Shown: positions 37,418-46,326, counted from the stretch's first letter. The stretch is 64,000 nucleotides of DNA from Gallibacterium trehalosifermentans (GCF_042433055.1 NZ_JBHLWB010000001.1:1-64000), one strand, 5' to 3'. Notes: a model not told the origin generated them from the sequence alone. Translations and numbers: made by a program.

Positions 37418-38479
37418 ATGGCAAAGTTTCGTTATTTTACTCAACCATTCACCATTAAAAATCTAACATTACGTAATCGCATTGTAATGCCACCTATGTG
37501 CCAATATAGCGCTGTTGATGGCGTACCTAACGATTGGCATTTTGTACACTATACATCACGAGCTGTTGGGGGCGTAGGGTTAATTATTGTGGAAATGACT
37601 AATGTTGCACCTAATGGACGGATTACGCCGCATTGCTTAGGGTTATGGAACGATCAACAACGTGATGCGTTTAAGCGTATTGTTGATGCCGTTCATGCAC
37701 AAGGTGCTAAAATTGGTATTCAGATTGGTCATGCTGGACGTAAAGCACAGGATTGTGATGATGTCGTTGCGCCTTCAGCGATCCATTATGGCGATTTGGA
37801 TTACCCTGGACAAAATTTAAAAACACCACGGGAATTAAGCAAAGCTGAAATTCAAGAGATTATCCAAGCATTCCAAGACTCAGTCAAAAGAGCGGTGGAA
37901 GCAGGCTTTGATTTAATTGAATTACATGGAGCTCACGGTTATTTAATCCATCAATTCTATTCAGCAAAATCTAATCAACGGCAAGATGAATATGGGCAAG
38001 ATAGAATGTTATTTGGTGAGCGAGTTATCAATGCTGCTAAAGCCGTAATGCCAGAAGAGATGCCGTTAGTTATCCGTATCTCTGCACAAGAATATTCTAC
38101 AAATGGATTTGATAGTGATTATGGTGTTGAAGTGGCGAAACGCTTCGCTGCTGCTGGGGTAGATATGATTCATGTGAGCGGTGGTGGTAATGGTGCATTG
38201 GCTGAGGGTAAACACCCACAATTTGCTGCTGGTTATCAAGTTTACTTAGCGCACAAAGTAAAACAAGCAACGAATTTACCCGTGATTGCTGTTGGAATGT
38301 TAGATGATCCTGCCTTAGCAGATTTTGTAATTGGTAGTGGTGATGCGGATTTAGTTGCTGTTGGTAGAGGGTTATTGCGAGATCCTTATTGGGTATTAAA
38401 TGCACAATATGAGCAAAATGCGAGTGATAGTACGCCAATGAATGATATTCCTCGCCAATATCAGCGTGGTTTCGCCTAG
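37418..38479 (+). CDS. namA: NADPH dehydrogenase / old yellow enzyme, YqjM (NamA) type
   Basis: This is an FMN-dependent ene-reductase that reduces activated C=C bonds and nitro compounds with NADPH. In the 353-residue barrel, PPMCQYS near residue 28 carries the Cys and Tyr that mark the YqjM subclass. The substrate-binding His pair is in ELHGAHGYLIHQF, and HVSGGGN, AVGMLDDP and VGRGLLRDPYW bind FMN phosphate. AAGGAG precedes the ATG. The physiological substrate is not known. Confidence 0.9.
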   Translation: MAKFRYFTQPFTIKNLTLRNRIVMPPMCQYSAVDGVPNDWHFVHYTSRAVGGVGLIIVEMTNVAPNGRITPHCLGLWNDQQRDAFKRIVDAVHAQGAKIGIQIGHAGRKAQDCDDVVAPSAIHYGDLDYPGQNLKTPRELSKAEIQEIIQAFQDSVKRAVEAGFDLIELHGAHGYLIHQFYSAKSNQRQDEYGQDRMLFGERVINAAKAVMPEEMPLVIRISAQEYSTNGFDSDYGVEVAKRFAAAGVDMIHVSGGGNGALAEGKHPQFAAGYQVYLAHKVKQATNLPVIAVGMLDDPALADFVIGSGDADLVAVGRGLLRDPYWVLNAQYEQNASDSTPMNDIPRQYQRGFA

Positions 38480-38490
38480 TTTGAAGCAGT

Positions 38491-38525
38491 AAAAAATGGC
38501 TACCAGAAATGGTAGCCATTTTTTT
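38491..38525. terminator. Bidirectional terminator between namA and the antiporter gene
   Basis: AAAAAATGGCTACCA-GAAA-TGGTAGCCATTTTTTT is a long perfect stem with A and T tracts, located between convergent genes. Confidence 0.95.
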
Positions 38526-38539
38526 ATCTTCAGAGAAGA

Positions 38540-39898
38540 TTACAAGACCATTGCTGCAATCCAACCAAAGATAATTAATGGAATATTGTAATGGATAAAT
38601 GTTGGCACAACAGAATCCCAAATATGGTCGTGTTTTCCATCTATATTTAACCCAGATGTTGGACCTAATGTTGAGTCAGAAGCAGGTGATCCTGCATCAC
38701 CTAACGCCGCAGAAACGCCAATAATTGCTGCGGTAGCTAATGGAGAGAAGCCAAAGCTAATACAAATTGGTACATAAATAGAGGCGATAATTGGCACAGT
38801 GGAGAAAGATGAACCAATACCCATTGTGATAAATAAACCAATTAATAACATTAAAAAGACGGCTAAACCTTTATTGTCTGGACCGATGGTATTACTAAAT
38901 GATTGAACAAGTTCAGTTACTCCACCTGTTTCATTAATCACTTTGGCAAAACCAGAAGCCGCAATCATTACAAAACCAATCATTGCCATTAAACGTAAAC
39001 CCTGTTGGAAAACATCATTGCTTTCTTTTAATTTAAAAATACCGCCGACAGCGAAGATAATTAAACCAACTAATCCACCAACAATCGTTGAGTTGGTGAA
39101 AAGTTGTAGCGTAAAGGCAGCGATAATTGCAAAAATACTAATCCAAATATGAAATGGTTTAATCGTTGCGATGCGTTGTTGTAAATCATCAGAAGTGGGT
39201 TCACTTGAATGAACAATATATTCTCTTGGTTTACGATAACTGATAAATATTGCTGTTAATAAACCAATTACCATACCAATAACAGGAATTACCATAGCAA
39301 GTGAAACTTGAGCAGTAGACGTTTGCAAACCAAATTGTGCACCAGCCTCATTAATATTTTTAACTAAGACATTTTCAATAAAGATTTTACCGAAACCGAC
39401 AGGTAACAGCATGTAAGTTGCGGTTAAACCAAAAGTGAGTACACAAGCGACTGCACGACGATCCACTTTTAATTTATTCAGGATACTGAGTAGAGGAGGA
39501 ACGACAATCGGAATAAAGGCAATATGGACAGGTAATAAATTTTGTGAAGAAATAGAAAATGCTAATAAGATAGCTAGTAATAAATATTTAAACCAGACAA
39601 GTGTGCGATGGCTTGGAGTGTGCCCTAAACGTGAAATCACTTTGTAAGCTAATAAATCGGTGATACCTGATTTAGAAATCGCAACAGCAAAAGCCCCTAA
39701 CACAGCATAGTTCATCGCAACAGATGAACCGCCACCTAATCCATCAGTGAATACTGAAACGGTTTTATTAAGATCTAATCCGCCAACTAAGCCAGCTGTA
39801 AGCGCTGAAATAATTAGCGCAATCACCACGTTGATGCGCATTAAACTCAACGCAAGCAACACGAGAATTGAGATAACAACTTCGTTGCTAAATAACAT
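38540..39898 (-). CDS. Na+/H+ antiporter family (NhaC-like) membrane protein
   Basis: This 452-residue protein has about eleven or twelve hydrophobic helices and belongs to the NhaC-like superfamily. Motifs include ALSLMRINVVIALIISALTA, GGGSSVAMNYAVLGAFAVAI, GIGSSFSTVPIIASIYVPI and GDAGSPASDSTLGPTSGLN, the last near the C terminus. A similar gene follows rnt in H. influenzae. The start at 39898 (MLFSNEVVIS) has AAGGAA at the right distance; the longer frame would overlap rnt. The transported ion is predicted, not shown. Confidence 0.85.
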   Translation of the reverse strand: MLFSNEVVISILVLLALSLMRINVVIALIISALTAGLVGGLDLNKTVSVFTDGLGGGSSVAMNYAVLGAFAVAISKSGITDLLAYKVISRLGHTPSHRTLVWFKYLLLAILLAFSISSQNLLPVHIAFIPIVVPPLLSILNKLKVDRRAVACVLTFGLTATYMLLPVGFGKIFIENVLVKNINEAGAQFGLQTSTAQVSLAMVIPVIGMVIGLLTAIFISYRKPREYIVHSSEPTSDDLQQRIATIKPFHIWISIFAIIAAFTLQLFTNSTIVGGLVGLIIFAVGGIFKLKESNDVFQQGLRLMAMIGFVMIAASGFAKVINETGGVTELVQSFSNTIGPDNKGLAVFLMLLIGLFITMGIGSSFSTVPIIASIYVPICISFGFSPLATAAIIGVSAALGDAGSPASDSTLGPTSGLNIDGKHDHIWDSVVPTFIHYNIPLIIFGWIAAMVL

Positions 39899-39953
39899 AG
39901 TAAAGTTCCTTAAATAAATGTTGTGATGCGAAAAGTGAAATAATCTATAAAAA

Positions 39954-40640
39954 TTAGAGATTTGTCGAGCAATTTTTCTCATCTAATCGTATAGGTGGGA
40001 AAAGGTTTGCTTGTTTTAATTTATTTACCATTAGACAGAATAATTCCGCTGTTTTTTCTGTGTCGTATAACGCAGAATGTGCCTTACTTGGTTCGAAAGG
40101 TATTCCTGCTGTATCGCAAGCGGTGCGTAATACAGTTTGCCCAAACATAAATCCTGCTAAAGTAGCGGTATCAAACGTAGCAAATGGGTGAAATGGATTT
40201 CGTTTGATACCACTTCGATTAATCGCCGCCATGAGAAAGTTATAATCAAACATGGCGTTATGCGCGACTAAAATAGAACGTTTGCATTCTGCCGCTTTTT
40301 GCCCGCGACGTACCATTTGGAAAAACTCAGTCAGAGCTGTGAGTTCGTCAACAGCTTGACGTTCAGGATCATTAGGATTAATGCCGTTTACTTTCAATGA
40401 GTTAGGATCAATATTCGCCCCTTCAAATAACTGAATATGAAAATGGCATTTCTCATCGGGTAATAGAATTCCTTCCTCATTCATTTTTACCGTTACTGCA
40501 GCAAGTTCCAATAAACCATCGGTTTGGTGATTAAGCCCAGATGTTTCTACATCAATAATAACGGGGAAATAACCTCGGAAACGGTGTTTGAGAAGATGAT
40601 AATTAACTGGCTCAGATGATTGTTCCGTTGTTTGATTCAC
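39954..40640 (-). CDS. rnt: Ribonuclease T
   Basis: RNase T trims the 3' ends of tRNAs and other stable RNAs and acts as a DNA exonuclease. The 228-residue DEDDh exonuclease has the catalytic motifs FPVIIDVETSGLN, VAHNAMFDYNFL and AHSALYDTEKTAELF, plus KRNPFHPFATFDTATLAG. gloA precedes it on the same strand, a linkage also seen in E. coli and H. influenzae. Confidence 0.97.
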   Translation of the reverse strand: MNQTTEQSSEPVNYHLLKHRFRGYFPVIIDVETSGLNHQTDGLLELAAVTVKMNEEGILLPDEKCHFHIQLFEGANIDPNSLKVNGINPNDPERQAVDELTALTEFFQMVRRGQKAAECKRSILVAHNAMFDYNFLMAAINRSGIKRNPFHPFATFDTATLAGFMFGQTVLRTACDTAGIPFEPSKAHSALYDTEKTAELFCLMVNKLKQANLFPPIRLDEKNCSTNL

Positions 40641-40720
40641 ATCAAGTTCCTGATAAAAAGGTTAAAATAATCACTCCTCATTAATGTGATGAGGAGTGAG
40701 ATCTATACAGAGATTAAGGT

Positions 40721-41128
40721 TTATTGTCCTAAACCTGCTTTTGCGCTTTTATTTTCAATAAATTCAATTTTATAGCCATCAGGATCTTCAATAAAAGCAA
40801 TCACTGTCGTTCCACCTTTTACTGGTCCTGGTTCACGAGTAACTTTACCACCAGCCGCTTTTACTGCATCACAGGTTGCATAAATATCATCTACACCAAT
40901 AGCAAGATGTCCAAATGCAGATCCTAAATCATATTCAGATACACCCCAGTTATAAGTAAGCTCAATAACAGCGGTTTTATCCTCATCATCATAACCAACA
41001 AATGCCAATGAATATTTATATTCAGGATTTTCGCTGCGACGTAAAACACGCATACCTAAGATTTCTGTATAGAATTTAATAGAGCGTTCAAGATCACCGA
41101 CACGTAACATTGTATGTAATAAACGCAT
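40721..41128 (-). CDS. gloA: Lactoylglutathione lyase (glyoxalase I)
   Basis: GloA converts the methylglyoxal-glutathione hemithioacetal to S-lactoylglutathione, detoxifying a glycolytic by-product. In 135 residues the four metal ligands are visible: His5 (MRLLHTMLRV), Glu56 (AVIELTYNWG), His74 (FGHLAIGV) and Glu122 (GYKIEFIEN), the pattern of Ni-type bacterial enzymes. The start follows AGGAGG. Confidence 0.97.
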   Translation of the reverse strand: MRLLHTMLRVGDLERSIKFYTEILGMRVLRRSENPEYKYSLAFVGYDDEDKTAVIELTYNWGVSEYDLGSAFGHLAIGVDDIYATCDAVKAAGGKVTREPGPVKGGTTVIAFIEDPDGYKIEFIENKSAKAGLGQ

Positions 41129-41185
41129 ATTTCCTCCTACGAAAAATGAAATTTAAAGAAAAAACCTATTGATTATGCCATAATG

Positions 41186-41201
41186 TGAGACATAAATCAC
41201 A
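41186..41201. promoter_or_regulatory. Possible CRP site upstream of the membrane protein gene at 41225
   Basis: TGAGA-CATAAA-TCACA has nine of ten matches to the CRP half-sites and lies 24 bp before the ATG. That is too close to act as a classical activator site unless the promoter overlaps it, so confidence is low. Confidence 0.35.
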
Positions 41202-41224
41202 ATTTTTATCAAGGCTAGGAGATT

Positions 41225-42028
41225 ATGTCTGATCATCAACAATCAAAAAGAAACGTGATAGCCCTTTCTATTTTACCAATCGTACTCCTTTTTTTAGCTG
41301 AATATATTTTATTATTGGCAAAACCATTTGGTCAGTCGATTATTTCACATCTAACAATAGCAGTACTTTCAGCTCAGTTGATTTGTCAGATTATTTTTTT
41401 ATGTGGTGAAATTTGTAACGGACAGCGTAGTCGATTGAGCTATTGGAATCTTTATTTTCTTATTTTTTGGGGAGGGTGGCTATTACTGACTTGTTTTCAG
41501 GTGAAAGTTTATTTACCAATTCGTTTAGCATATGCTTGTGGTGCAATATTAACGTTAACAACTTGGCGTCAACCAAAAGAAGAGCAATTAAGGCGAGGCA
41601 TTTTGTGGTTAGGAATGATTGCTGGAGGGATAGGGCTATTATTGGCATTGATTCCTTTATTTTTATTACCAATGACAGAAAGCTTAACTTTTAATCCTTT
41701 GTTACAGCTTGTATTTTGTATTGGCTTGGCTTATTGGGGATTATTAGTTTCTCGCAATCGCTTAGATAGATTAATCGATTTATTGCCTTATTTTACTTTA
41801 ATAGCATTAGTGGCTAGCAGTGTTTTTGTGCTGGTGAGTCTTTCAATATTGTATTTAGATCAACAAATTTTATCGTGGAAGCCATTTAACATTTCTTGTT
41901 ATTTTATTACTCATCTATTTTTATTAGTCATTTGGGGATATTCAATTTTTAAAAAGACGAAGATGAATTATTGGCTATTATTGGTAGGGACGGGATTATC
42001 AGGATTTTCACCAATCTGGCTATTTTAG
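41225..42028 (+). CDS. Unknown integral membrane protein (about eight helices)
   Basis: I do not recognise this 267-residue protein. It has about eight evenly spaced hydrophobic segments, short loops with a few basic residues (WRQPKEEQLRRG, SRNRLDRL) and no soluble domain. The general build recalls DmsC-type membrane anchors, but no quinone- or haem-binding motif is clear and no reductase genes are adjacent. The start follows CTAGGAG. It ends two bases from the convergent secreted-protein gene. Confidence 0.75.
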   Translation: MSDHQQSKRNVIALSILPIVLLFLAEYILLLAKPFGQSIISHLTIAVLSAQLICQIIFLCGEICNGQRSRLSYWNLYFLIFWGGWLLLTCFQVKVYLPIRLAYACGAILTLTTWRQPKEEQLRRGILWLGMIAGGIGLLLALIPLFLLPMTESLTFNPLLQLVFCIGLAYWGLLVSRNRLDRLIDLLPYFTLIALVASSVFVLVSLSILYLDQQILSWKPFNISCYFITHLFLLVIWGYSIFKKTKMNYWLLLVGTGLSGFSPIWLF

Positions 42029-42030
42029 GT

Positions 42031-42510
42031 CTATTTAGAAATGATACTACCATCATCAAATTGAATAAGCTTAACGATCAATTTAACTTTAATGTTAGAG
42101 GCATTGTTGGTAAAAAGTTTTTTGCTGAGCTTATTCATTTCTGTTTCAGGTAAAAGCGTCGATAAGTAATACTTTTGTGCTGGTTGTAAGATATTAAATT
42201 GATTAAATTTTAATTCAATAAATCGTGTATCAATAATACGATTGTTGAAAATATATACCGCATACCAATCAATTTGTTGAATTGGTTTATTTGATTGATT
42301 CTGAATTAAATAAGTGGTTGAAAAAGATAGGTTCCCCTCATTTTCACGTTGCATATTTTGTGAAATGATCTTGATGTCTGCAATTTTTGCAAGCGGTCTA
42401 TTGTTATTAGTTGGACTATTTAAAGCTTGAGAAGAAGCCTTTGCAAATGTGAATGTATTGCAACTAAAAAAAGTAATGAAAATGCCTAGTGTTAATATTA
42501 TGATTCGCAT
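42031..42510 (-). CDS. Predicted secreted protein of unknown function, probably phase-variable
   Basis: The 159-residue product starts MRIIILTLGIFITFFSC and looks like a Sec signal peptide, with cleavage likely near TFAKA/SS. The rest is a small soluble domain rich in Asn, Gln, Ile and Lys (SFSTTYLIQNQSNKPIQQID, IKVKLIVKLIQFDDG), probably beta-rich. I know no family for it. Eleven bases before the ATG lies a tract of almost 30 CTGA units, and the stop of a short upstream frame overlaps this start (TAATG). There is no good Shine-Dalgarno sequence, so expression may depend on translation through the tract. Confidence 0.7.
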   Translation of the reverse strand: MRIIILTLGIFITFFSCNTFTFAKASSQALNSPTNNNRPLAKIADIKIISQNMQRENEGNLSFSTTYLIQNQSNKPIQQIDWYAVYIFNNRIIDTRFIELKFNQFNILQPAQKYYLSTLLPETEMNKLSKKLFTNNASNIKVKLIVKLIQFDDGSIISK

Positions 42511-42650
42511 TAGAATATCATCTGACTGACTGACTGACTGACTGACTGACTGACTGACTGACTGACTGACTGACTGACTGACTGACTGACTGACTGACTG
42601 ACTGACTGACTGACTGACTGACTGACTGACTGACTGACTGTTTCATTCAT
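42510..42650 (-). other. Short translated-leader candidate through the CTGA tract
   Basis: On the minus strand, ATGAATGAAACAGT stands just before the tract, giving two ATGs in different frames. From 42650 the frame encodes MNET followed by repeated VSQS-type units. It ends at a TAA that overlaps the ATG of the secreted-protein gene (TAATG). From 42646 the frame stops at TGA 42520-42518. The third frame, that of the gene, is closed by TGA at 42645-42643. Changing the copy number by one or two units would swap which upstream ATG reads into the gene. Confidence 0.5.
42522..42640. repeat. Tetranucleotide repeat (CTGA), 29.75 copies
   Basis: An uninterrupted 119-bp tract with period four reads CTGA on the plus strand and CAGT on the minus strand. 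No frame through it contains a stop. Perfect tracts of this length are known hot spots for slipped-strand mispairing in Pasteurellaceae; AGTC tracts occur, for example, in H. influenzae mod genes. Confidence 0.98.
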
Positions 42651-42825
42651 AATCCAATCCTAGTAACTAAAAATTTTGCATTACTACAATACAATTTGCA
42701 AAGTTTATGATATAGGAAAATTTACCATTATTATAGTAATAAAAAGAGGGAAATGTGATGGTACAGTATAAATTTTTGAAAAGAAAGATTTTACATTAAT
42801 AAATCATAAGTAATATGAGGTTGTA

Positions 42826-44202
42826 ATGAAAATAGGTAAAAAACATATTCATATTCTAGGGGTTTGTGGGACCTTTATGGGAGGGTTAGCTATTTTAGCT
42901 CGTGAAATGGGCTATAAAGTTACAGGATCAGATGTGAATGTTTATCCACCAATGAGTACTTTTTTGCAAAAGAGTGGTATTGATATTATTCCAAATTATG
43001 ATGTGTCTCAGTTGCAGCCAGCTCCCGATCTTGTGATTATTGGTAATGCAATGAAACGAGGTAATCCTTGTGTAGAATATGTGTTAGATAATAATTTACC
43101 GTATATGTCTGGTCCACAATGGTTGCATGATCATCTATTACGCGATCGTTGGGTATTAGCTGTATCAGGAACGCATGGTAAAACAACGACAACAGGAATG
43201 CTAACATGGATTTTAGAACAGGCAGGATTAGCACCAGGATTTTTAATTGGAGGGATATCGGGTAATTTTGGTATTTCAGCTCGATTAGGTAAATCACCTT
43301 TTTTTGTAATTGAAGCAGATGAATACGATACAGCGTTCTTTGATAAGCGTTCTAAATTTATTCATTACAATCCAAAAACTTTAATTATCAATAATATCGG
43401 ATTTGATCATGCTGATATTTTTGATGATCTCACTGCTATTCAGCGTCAATTTCATCATATGATTAGAACCATTCCAGCTAAAGGTCGTATTCTTGCTTTT
43501 GCAGATGAAGGAACTGTAAAGGAAACATTAGCAATGGGGTGCTGGAGCGAACAACAATTTATTGGTAAAGATAAGGAATGGTATGCTCAACGCTTATGCA
43601 ATGATTGTACTGAATTTGAAGTCTTCCATAACCAACAAAAAGTAGCCGAAGTGAAATGGAATATTGTTGGTCAACATAATATGTTTAATGCGCTAATGGC
43701 AATCGCTGCGGCTTATCATGCGGGGGTAAGTATTGAAAGTGCTTGTAAAGCACTAGCGACCTTTGTGAATGCTAACCGCCGTTTAGAAGTTAAAGGTGAA
43801 GTAAAAGGGATAACCGTTTACGATGATTTTGCACATCACCCCGTTGAAATAGCAGCAACATTAGCAGCTTTACGAGATAAAGTTGGTGGTGGCGTACGTA
43901 TTTTAGCTGTGTTAGAACCTCGTTCAAATACGATGAAAATGGGCGTACATACTAAAGAATTAGCACCATCACTGGTCAGAGCGGATTATGTTTTTTTATT
44001 ACAACCAGATAATTTGCCATGGGAAGTGGTAGAAATAGCAAATCAGTGTGTACAACCTGCATCTTGGTCTGCTGATATTGATTTATTAGTTGATAAAATT
44101 GTGGAAGAAGCAAAACCAACAGATCAGATTTTAGTGATGAGTAATGGGAGTTTTGGCGGAATTCATCAAAAGATTTTGACTAAATTAAAAGCTAAATTAT
44201 AA
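42826..44202 (+). CDS. mpl: UDP-N-acetylmuramate:L-alanyl-gamma-D-glutamyl-meso-diaminopimelate ligase
   Basis: Mpl recycles cell-wall tripeptide by attaching it to UDP-MurNAc. The 458-residue Mur ligase has the N-terminal HILGVCGTFMGGLAILAREMG, the ATP loop SGTHGKTTTTGML, EADEYDTAFFDKRSKF, QHNMFNALMA and the C-terminal DDFAHHPVEI and EPRSNTMKMG. The start follows TGAGGTTGTA. It is transcribed away from the CTGA tract, so changes in that tract might also affect its promoter region. Confidence 0.97.
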   Translation: MKIGKKHIHILGVCGTFMGGLAILAREMGYKVTGSDVNVYPPMSTFLQKSGIDIIPNYDVSQLQPAPDLVIIGNAMKRGNPCVEYVLDNNLPYMSGPQWLHDHLLRDRWVLAVSGTHGKTTTTGMLTWILEQAGLAPGFLIGGISGNFGISARLGKSPFFVIEADEYDTAFFDKRSKFIHYNPKTLIINNIGFDHADIFDDLTAIQRQFHHMIRTIPAKGRILAFADEGTVKETLAMGCWSEQQFIGKDKEWYAQRLCNDCTEFEVFHNQQKVAEVKWNIVGQHNMFNALMAIAAAYHAGVSIESACKALATFVNANRRLEVKGEVKGITVYDDFAHHPVEIAATLAALRDKVGGGVRILAVLEPRSNTMKMGVHTKELAPSLVRADYVFLLQPDNLPWEVVEIANQCVQPASWSADIDLLVDKIVEEAKPTDQILVMSNGSFGGIHQKILTKLKAKL

Positions 44203-44205
44203 AAC

Positions 44206-44239
44206 AAAAATATCTAGTTACTAATAACTAGATATTTTT
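44206..44239. terminator. Bidirectional terminator between mpl and folD
   Basis: AAAAATATCTAGTTA-CTAA-TAACTAGATATTTTT is a perfect 15-bp stem with A/T ends between convergent genes. Confidence 0.88.
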
Positions 44240-44272
44240 GAGTAAAATAATTAGTACTATAACGCAGGTAAG

Positions 44273-45136
44273 TTACTTTTCAGTAATACTTAAATGTTGG
44301 TGATAAGCAAGAAGCGTATTTTCCATAAGCATTGCAACAGTCATTGGTCCCACGCCACCTGGAACAGGTGTAATGTAGGAAGCTCGTTGTTGTGCCGTTT
44401 CAAATACAATATCGCCAACAACTTTGCCATCAATACGATTAATTCCTACATCAATAACGATTGAGCCAGGTTTAACCCATTCACCTGGAATTAAATGAGG
44501 TTTTCCTACTGCAACAACTAAAATGTCCGCTTGCCCAACAAGTTCGGCTAAATTTTGAGTAAAGCGGTGGGTTACTGTAACGGTACAACCTGCTAATAAA
44601 AGCTCCATTGCCATAGGTCTGCCTACAATATTTGATGCACCAACGATAACTGCGTGTTGCCCATGTAAATCAACACCTGTTGTCTCGAGAAGTTTCATAA
44701 TCCCATAAGGTGTACAAGCTCTCAAGGTTGGAATACGTTGACATAAACGACCTACATTATATGGGTGGAAGCCATCAACATCTTTATCTGGTGCAATTTG
44801 CTCAATGACTTTTACGCTACTAATGTGTTTTGGTAGAGGTAATTGTACTAAAATACCATCAATACTATCATCTTGATTTAATTGATCTATTAATGATAAA
44901 AGCTCTTGTTCTGAAATAGTTTCAGGGAGATTAAATGATTTTGATTGAATTCCCACTTCAAGACAACTTTTACGCTTATTTTCGACATAAATTTGTGAAG
45001 CAGGATTTTCGCCAACTAAGATCACGGCAAGTCCTGGTGAACGATGACCTCGCTCTACAATAGCTTGAATTTTTTCCTGAAGTTCTGCTTTGATTGATTT
45101 GGCTAAGGCACTACCAGAGAGAGTTTGTGCTTGCAT
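44273..45136 (-). CDS. folD: Methylenetetrahydrofolate dehydrogenase / cyclohydrolase
   Basis: FolD interconverts methylene-, methenyl- and formyl-tetrahydrofolate, feeding purine synthesis and initiator-tRNA formylation. The 287 residues show the catalytic YVENKRKSC with the key Lys, LVQLPLPKHI, DVDGFHP, the NADP-binding VIVGASNIVGRPMA and the C-terminal PVPGGVGPMTVAMLMENT. The start at 45136 follows TGGAG at good spacing; an in-frame ATG 12 bases upstream overlaps that ribosome-binding site. Confidence 0.96.
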   Translation of the reverse strand: MQAQTLSGSALAKSIKAELQEKIQAIVERGHRSPGLAVILVGENPASQIYVENKRKSCLEVGIQSKSFNLPETISEQELLSLIDQLNQDDSIDGILVQLPLPKHISSVKVIEQIAPDKDVDGFHPYNVGRLCQRIPTLRACTPYGIMKLLETTGVDLHGQHAVIVGASNIVGRPMAMELLLAGCTVTVTHRFTQNLAELVGQADILVVAVGKPHLIPGEWVKPGSIVIDVGINRIDGKVVGDIVFETAQQRASYITPVPGGVGPMTVAMLMENTLLAYHQHLSITEK

Positions 45137-45263
45137 TGATTTCTCCATATAGATTAGATGATGTTGTTGTGTAAAATCACTGTGAGATTTTCTCAAAAAA
45201 AAGCCCCTTTGATAAGGGTATGGATTAATTTTAAGCGGTTATTTTCAAAATTTAAAAAAGTGA

Positions 45264-45291
45264 TTGACGGAAAAGAAATAAAAATTATAAT
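45264..45291 (+). promoter_or_regulatory. Sigma70 promoter of the tRNA-Pro / tRNA-Arg unit
   Basis: TTGACG and TATAAT are separated by 16 bp, 14 bp before the tRNA-Pro gene, with a GCAC discriminator after the -10 box. Confidence 0.85.
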
Positions 45292-45304
45292 GCACAACAT
45301 ATGT

Positions 45305-45381
45305 CGGCGAGTAGCGCAGCTTGGTAGCGCAACTGGTTTGGGACCAGTGGGTCGTAGGTTCAAATCCTATCTCGCCGACCA
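45305..45381 (+). tRNA. tRNA-Pro (anticodon TGG)
   Basis: The 77-nt cloverleaf has acceptor stem CGGCGAG/CTCGCCG, anticodon loop TTTGGGA with TGG, T arm GTAGGTTCAAATCCTAT and encoded 3' ACCA. Confidence 0.96.
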
Positions 45382-45412
45382 TTTTTTTATCTTCATTATA
45401 TCTCATTCCTAT

Positions 45413-45489
45413 GCGCCCTTAGCTCAGCTGGATAGAGCAACGGCCTTCTAAGCCGTAGGTCATTGGTTCGAATCCAATAGGGCGTGCCA
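45413..45489 (+). tRNA. tRNA-Arg (anticodon TCT)
   Basis: The 77-nt cloverleaf has acceptor GCGCCCT/AGGGCGT (the end pair is G:U), anticodon loop CTTCTAA with TCT, T arm with GGTTCGAATCC and encoded 3' GCCA. It lies 31 bp after tRNA-Pro and is probably co-transcribed. It reads the rare AGA codon. Confidence 0.95.
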
Positions 45490-45581
45490 TTAGAATTTAT
45501 TTGTAGTTATTTTCTTATTATCACTTTCTCTTTTTAGCTCAAAATTCTTGAAAAAAAAGAAAATTTATCTTCTTTCGGCGG

Positions 45582-45610
45582 TTGTGATGACTAGTTAGCT
45601 TCTTTATAAT
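45582..45610 (+). promoter_or_regulatory. Sigma70 promoter for udk-dcd-asmA
   Basis: TTGTGA and TATAAT are separated by 17 bp, 38 bp upstream of the udk start. Confidence 0.7.
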
Positions 45611-45648
45611 AAGCAGAATTTTATCTAGTTAATTAGCGAAACGACGTT

Positions 45649-46311
45649 ATGCCACAAATCAATTACCCATTAACAGAAGAACCATCAATTATTATTGGGA
45701 TTGCTGGTGCCTCAGCTTCAGGGAAAAGTTTAATTGCTTCAACGATTTATAAAGAACTATGTGAAGAGTTGGGCTGTGAAGAAATTGGTATTATCTCTGA
45801 AGATTCTTATTATAAAGATCAAAGCCATTTAGATTTTGAAACACGGACAAAAACAAATTATGACCACCCAAACTCAATGGATCGTGAGTTATTATTAGCA
45901 CATTTGCGAGCATTAAAAGTGGGGAAAGCAGTTGATATTCCAGAATATAGTTATGTTGAGCATACTCGTACTGGAAATACACGTCATTTTGAACCCAAAA
46001 AAGTGATCATTTTGGAAGGGATCTTATTATTAACTGATGAACGTATTCGTGATGAACTGAACGTTTCAATTTTTGTTGACGCTCCATTGGATATTTGTTT
46101 TATCCGTCGTTTAAAGCGAGACATGGAGGAGCGTGGCAGAACGATGGATTCTGTGGTGGAACAATATCGTAAAACAGTACGTCCAATGTTTTTCCAATTT
46201 ATTGAGCCTTCAAAACAGTATGCAGATATTATTGTGCCTCGCGGTGGTAAAAATCGAATAGCCATTAATATCTTAAAAGCACAAATTTTACAGTTATTGC
46301 GTAAAAAATAA
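45649..46311 (+). CDS. udk: Uridine kinase
   Basis: Udk phosphorylates uridine and cytidine with GTP/ATP for pyrimidine salvage. In its 220 residues are the P-loop GIAGASASGKSLIAS, EDSYYKDQSHLDFE, NYDHPNSMD, EYSYVEHTR and VDAPLDICFIRRLKRDMEERGR. It begins the udk-dcd-asmA unit, the same grouping as in E. coli. Confidence 0.96.
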   Translation: MPQINYPLTEEPSIIIGIAGASASGKSLIASTIYKELCEELGCEEIGIISEDSYYKDQSHLDFETRTKTNYDHPNSMDRELLLAHLRALKVGKAVDIPEYSYVEHTRTGNTRHFEPKKVIILEGILLLTDERIRDELNVSIFVDAPLDICFIRRLKRDMEERGRTMDSVVEQYRKTVRPMFFQFIEPSKQYADIIVPRGGKNRIAINILKAQILQLLRKK

Positions 46312-46326
46312 TGTAAAGGTGAACTG

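Noticed and set aside
38097..38621. A 174-codon frame on the minus strand overlapping namA
   Set aside because: It lies antisense to a well-conserved flavin reductase, has His/Gln-rich composition typical of antisense frames, and crosses the bidirectional terminator.
42522..42640. CRISPR-like or other spaced repeat array
   Set aside because: The unit is four bases with no spacers. It is a simple microsatellite.
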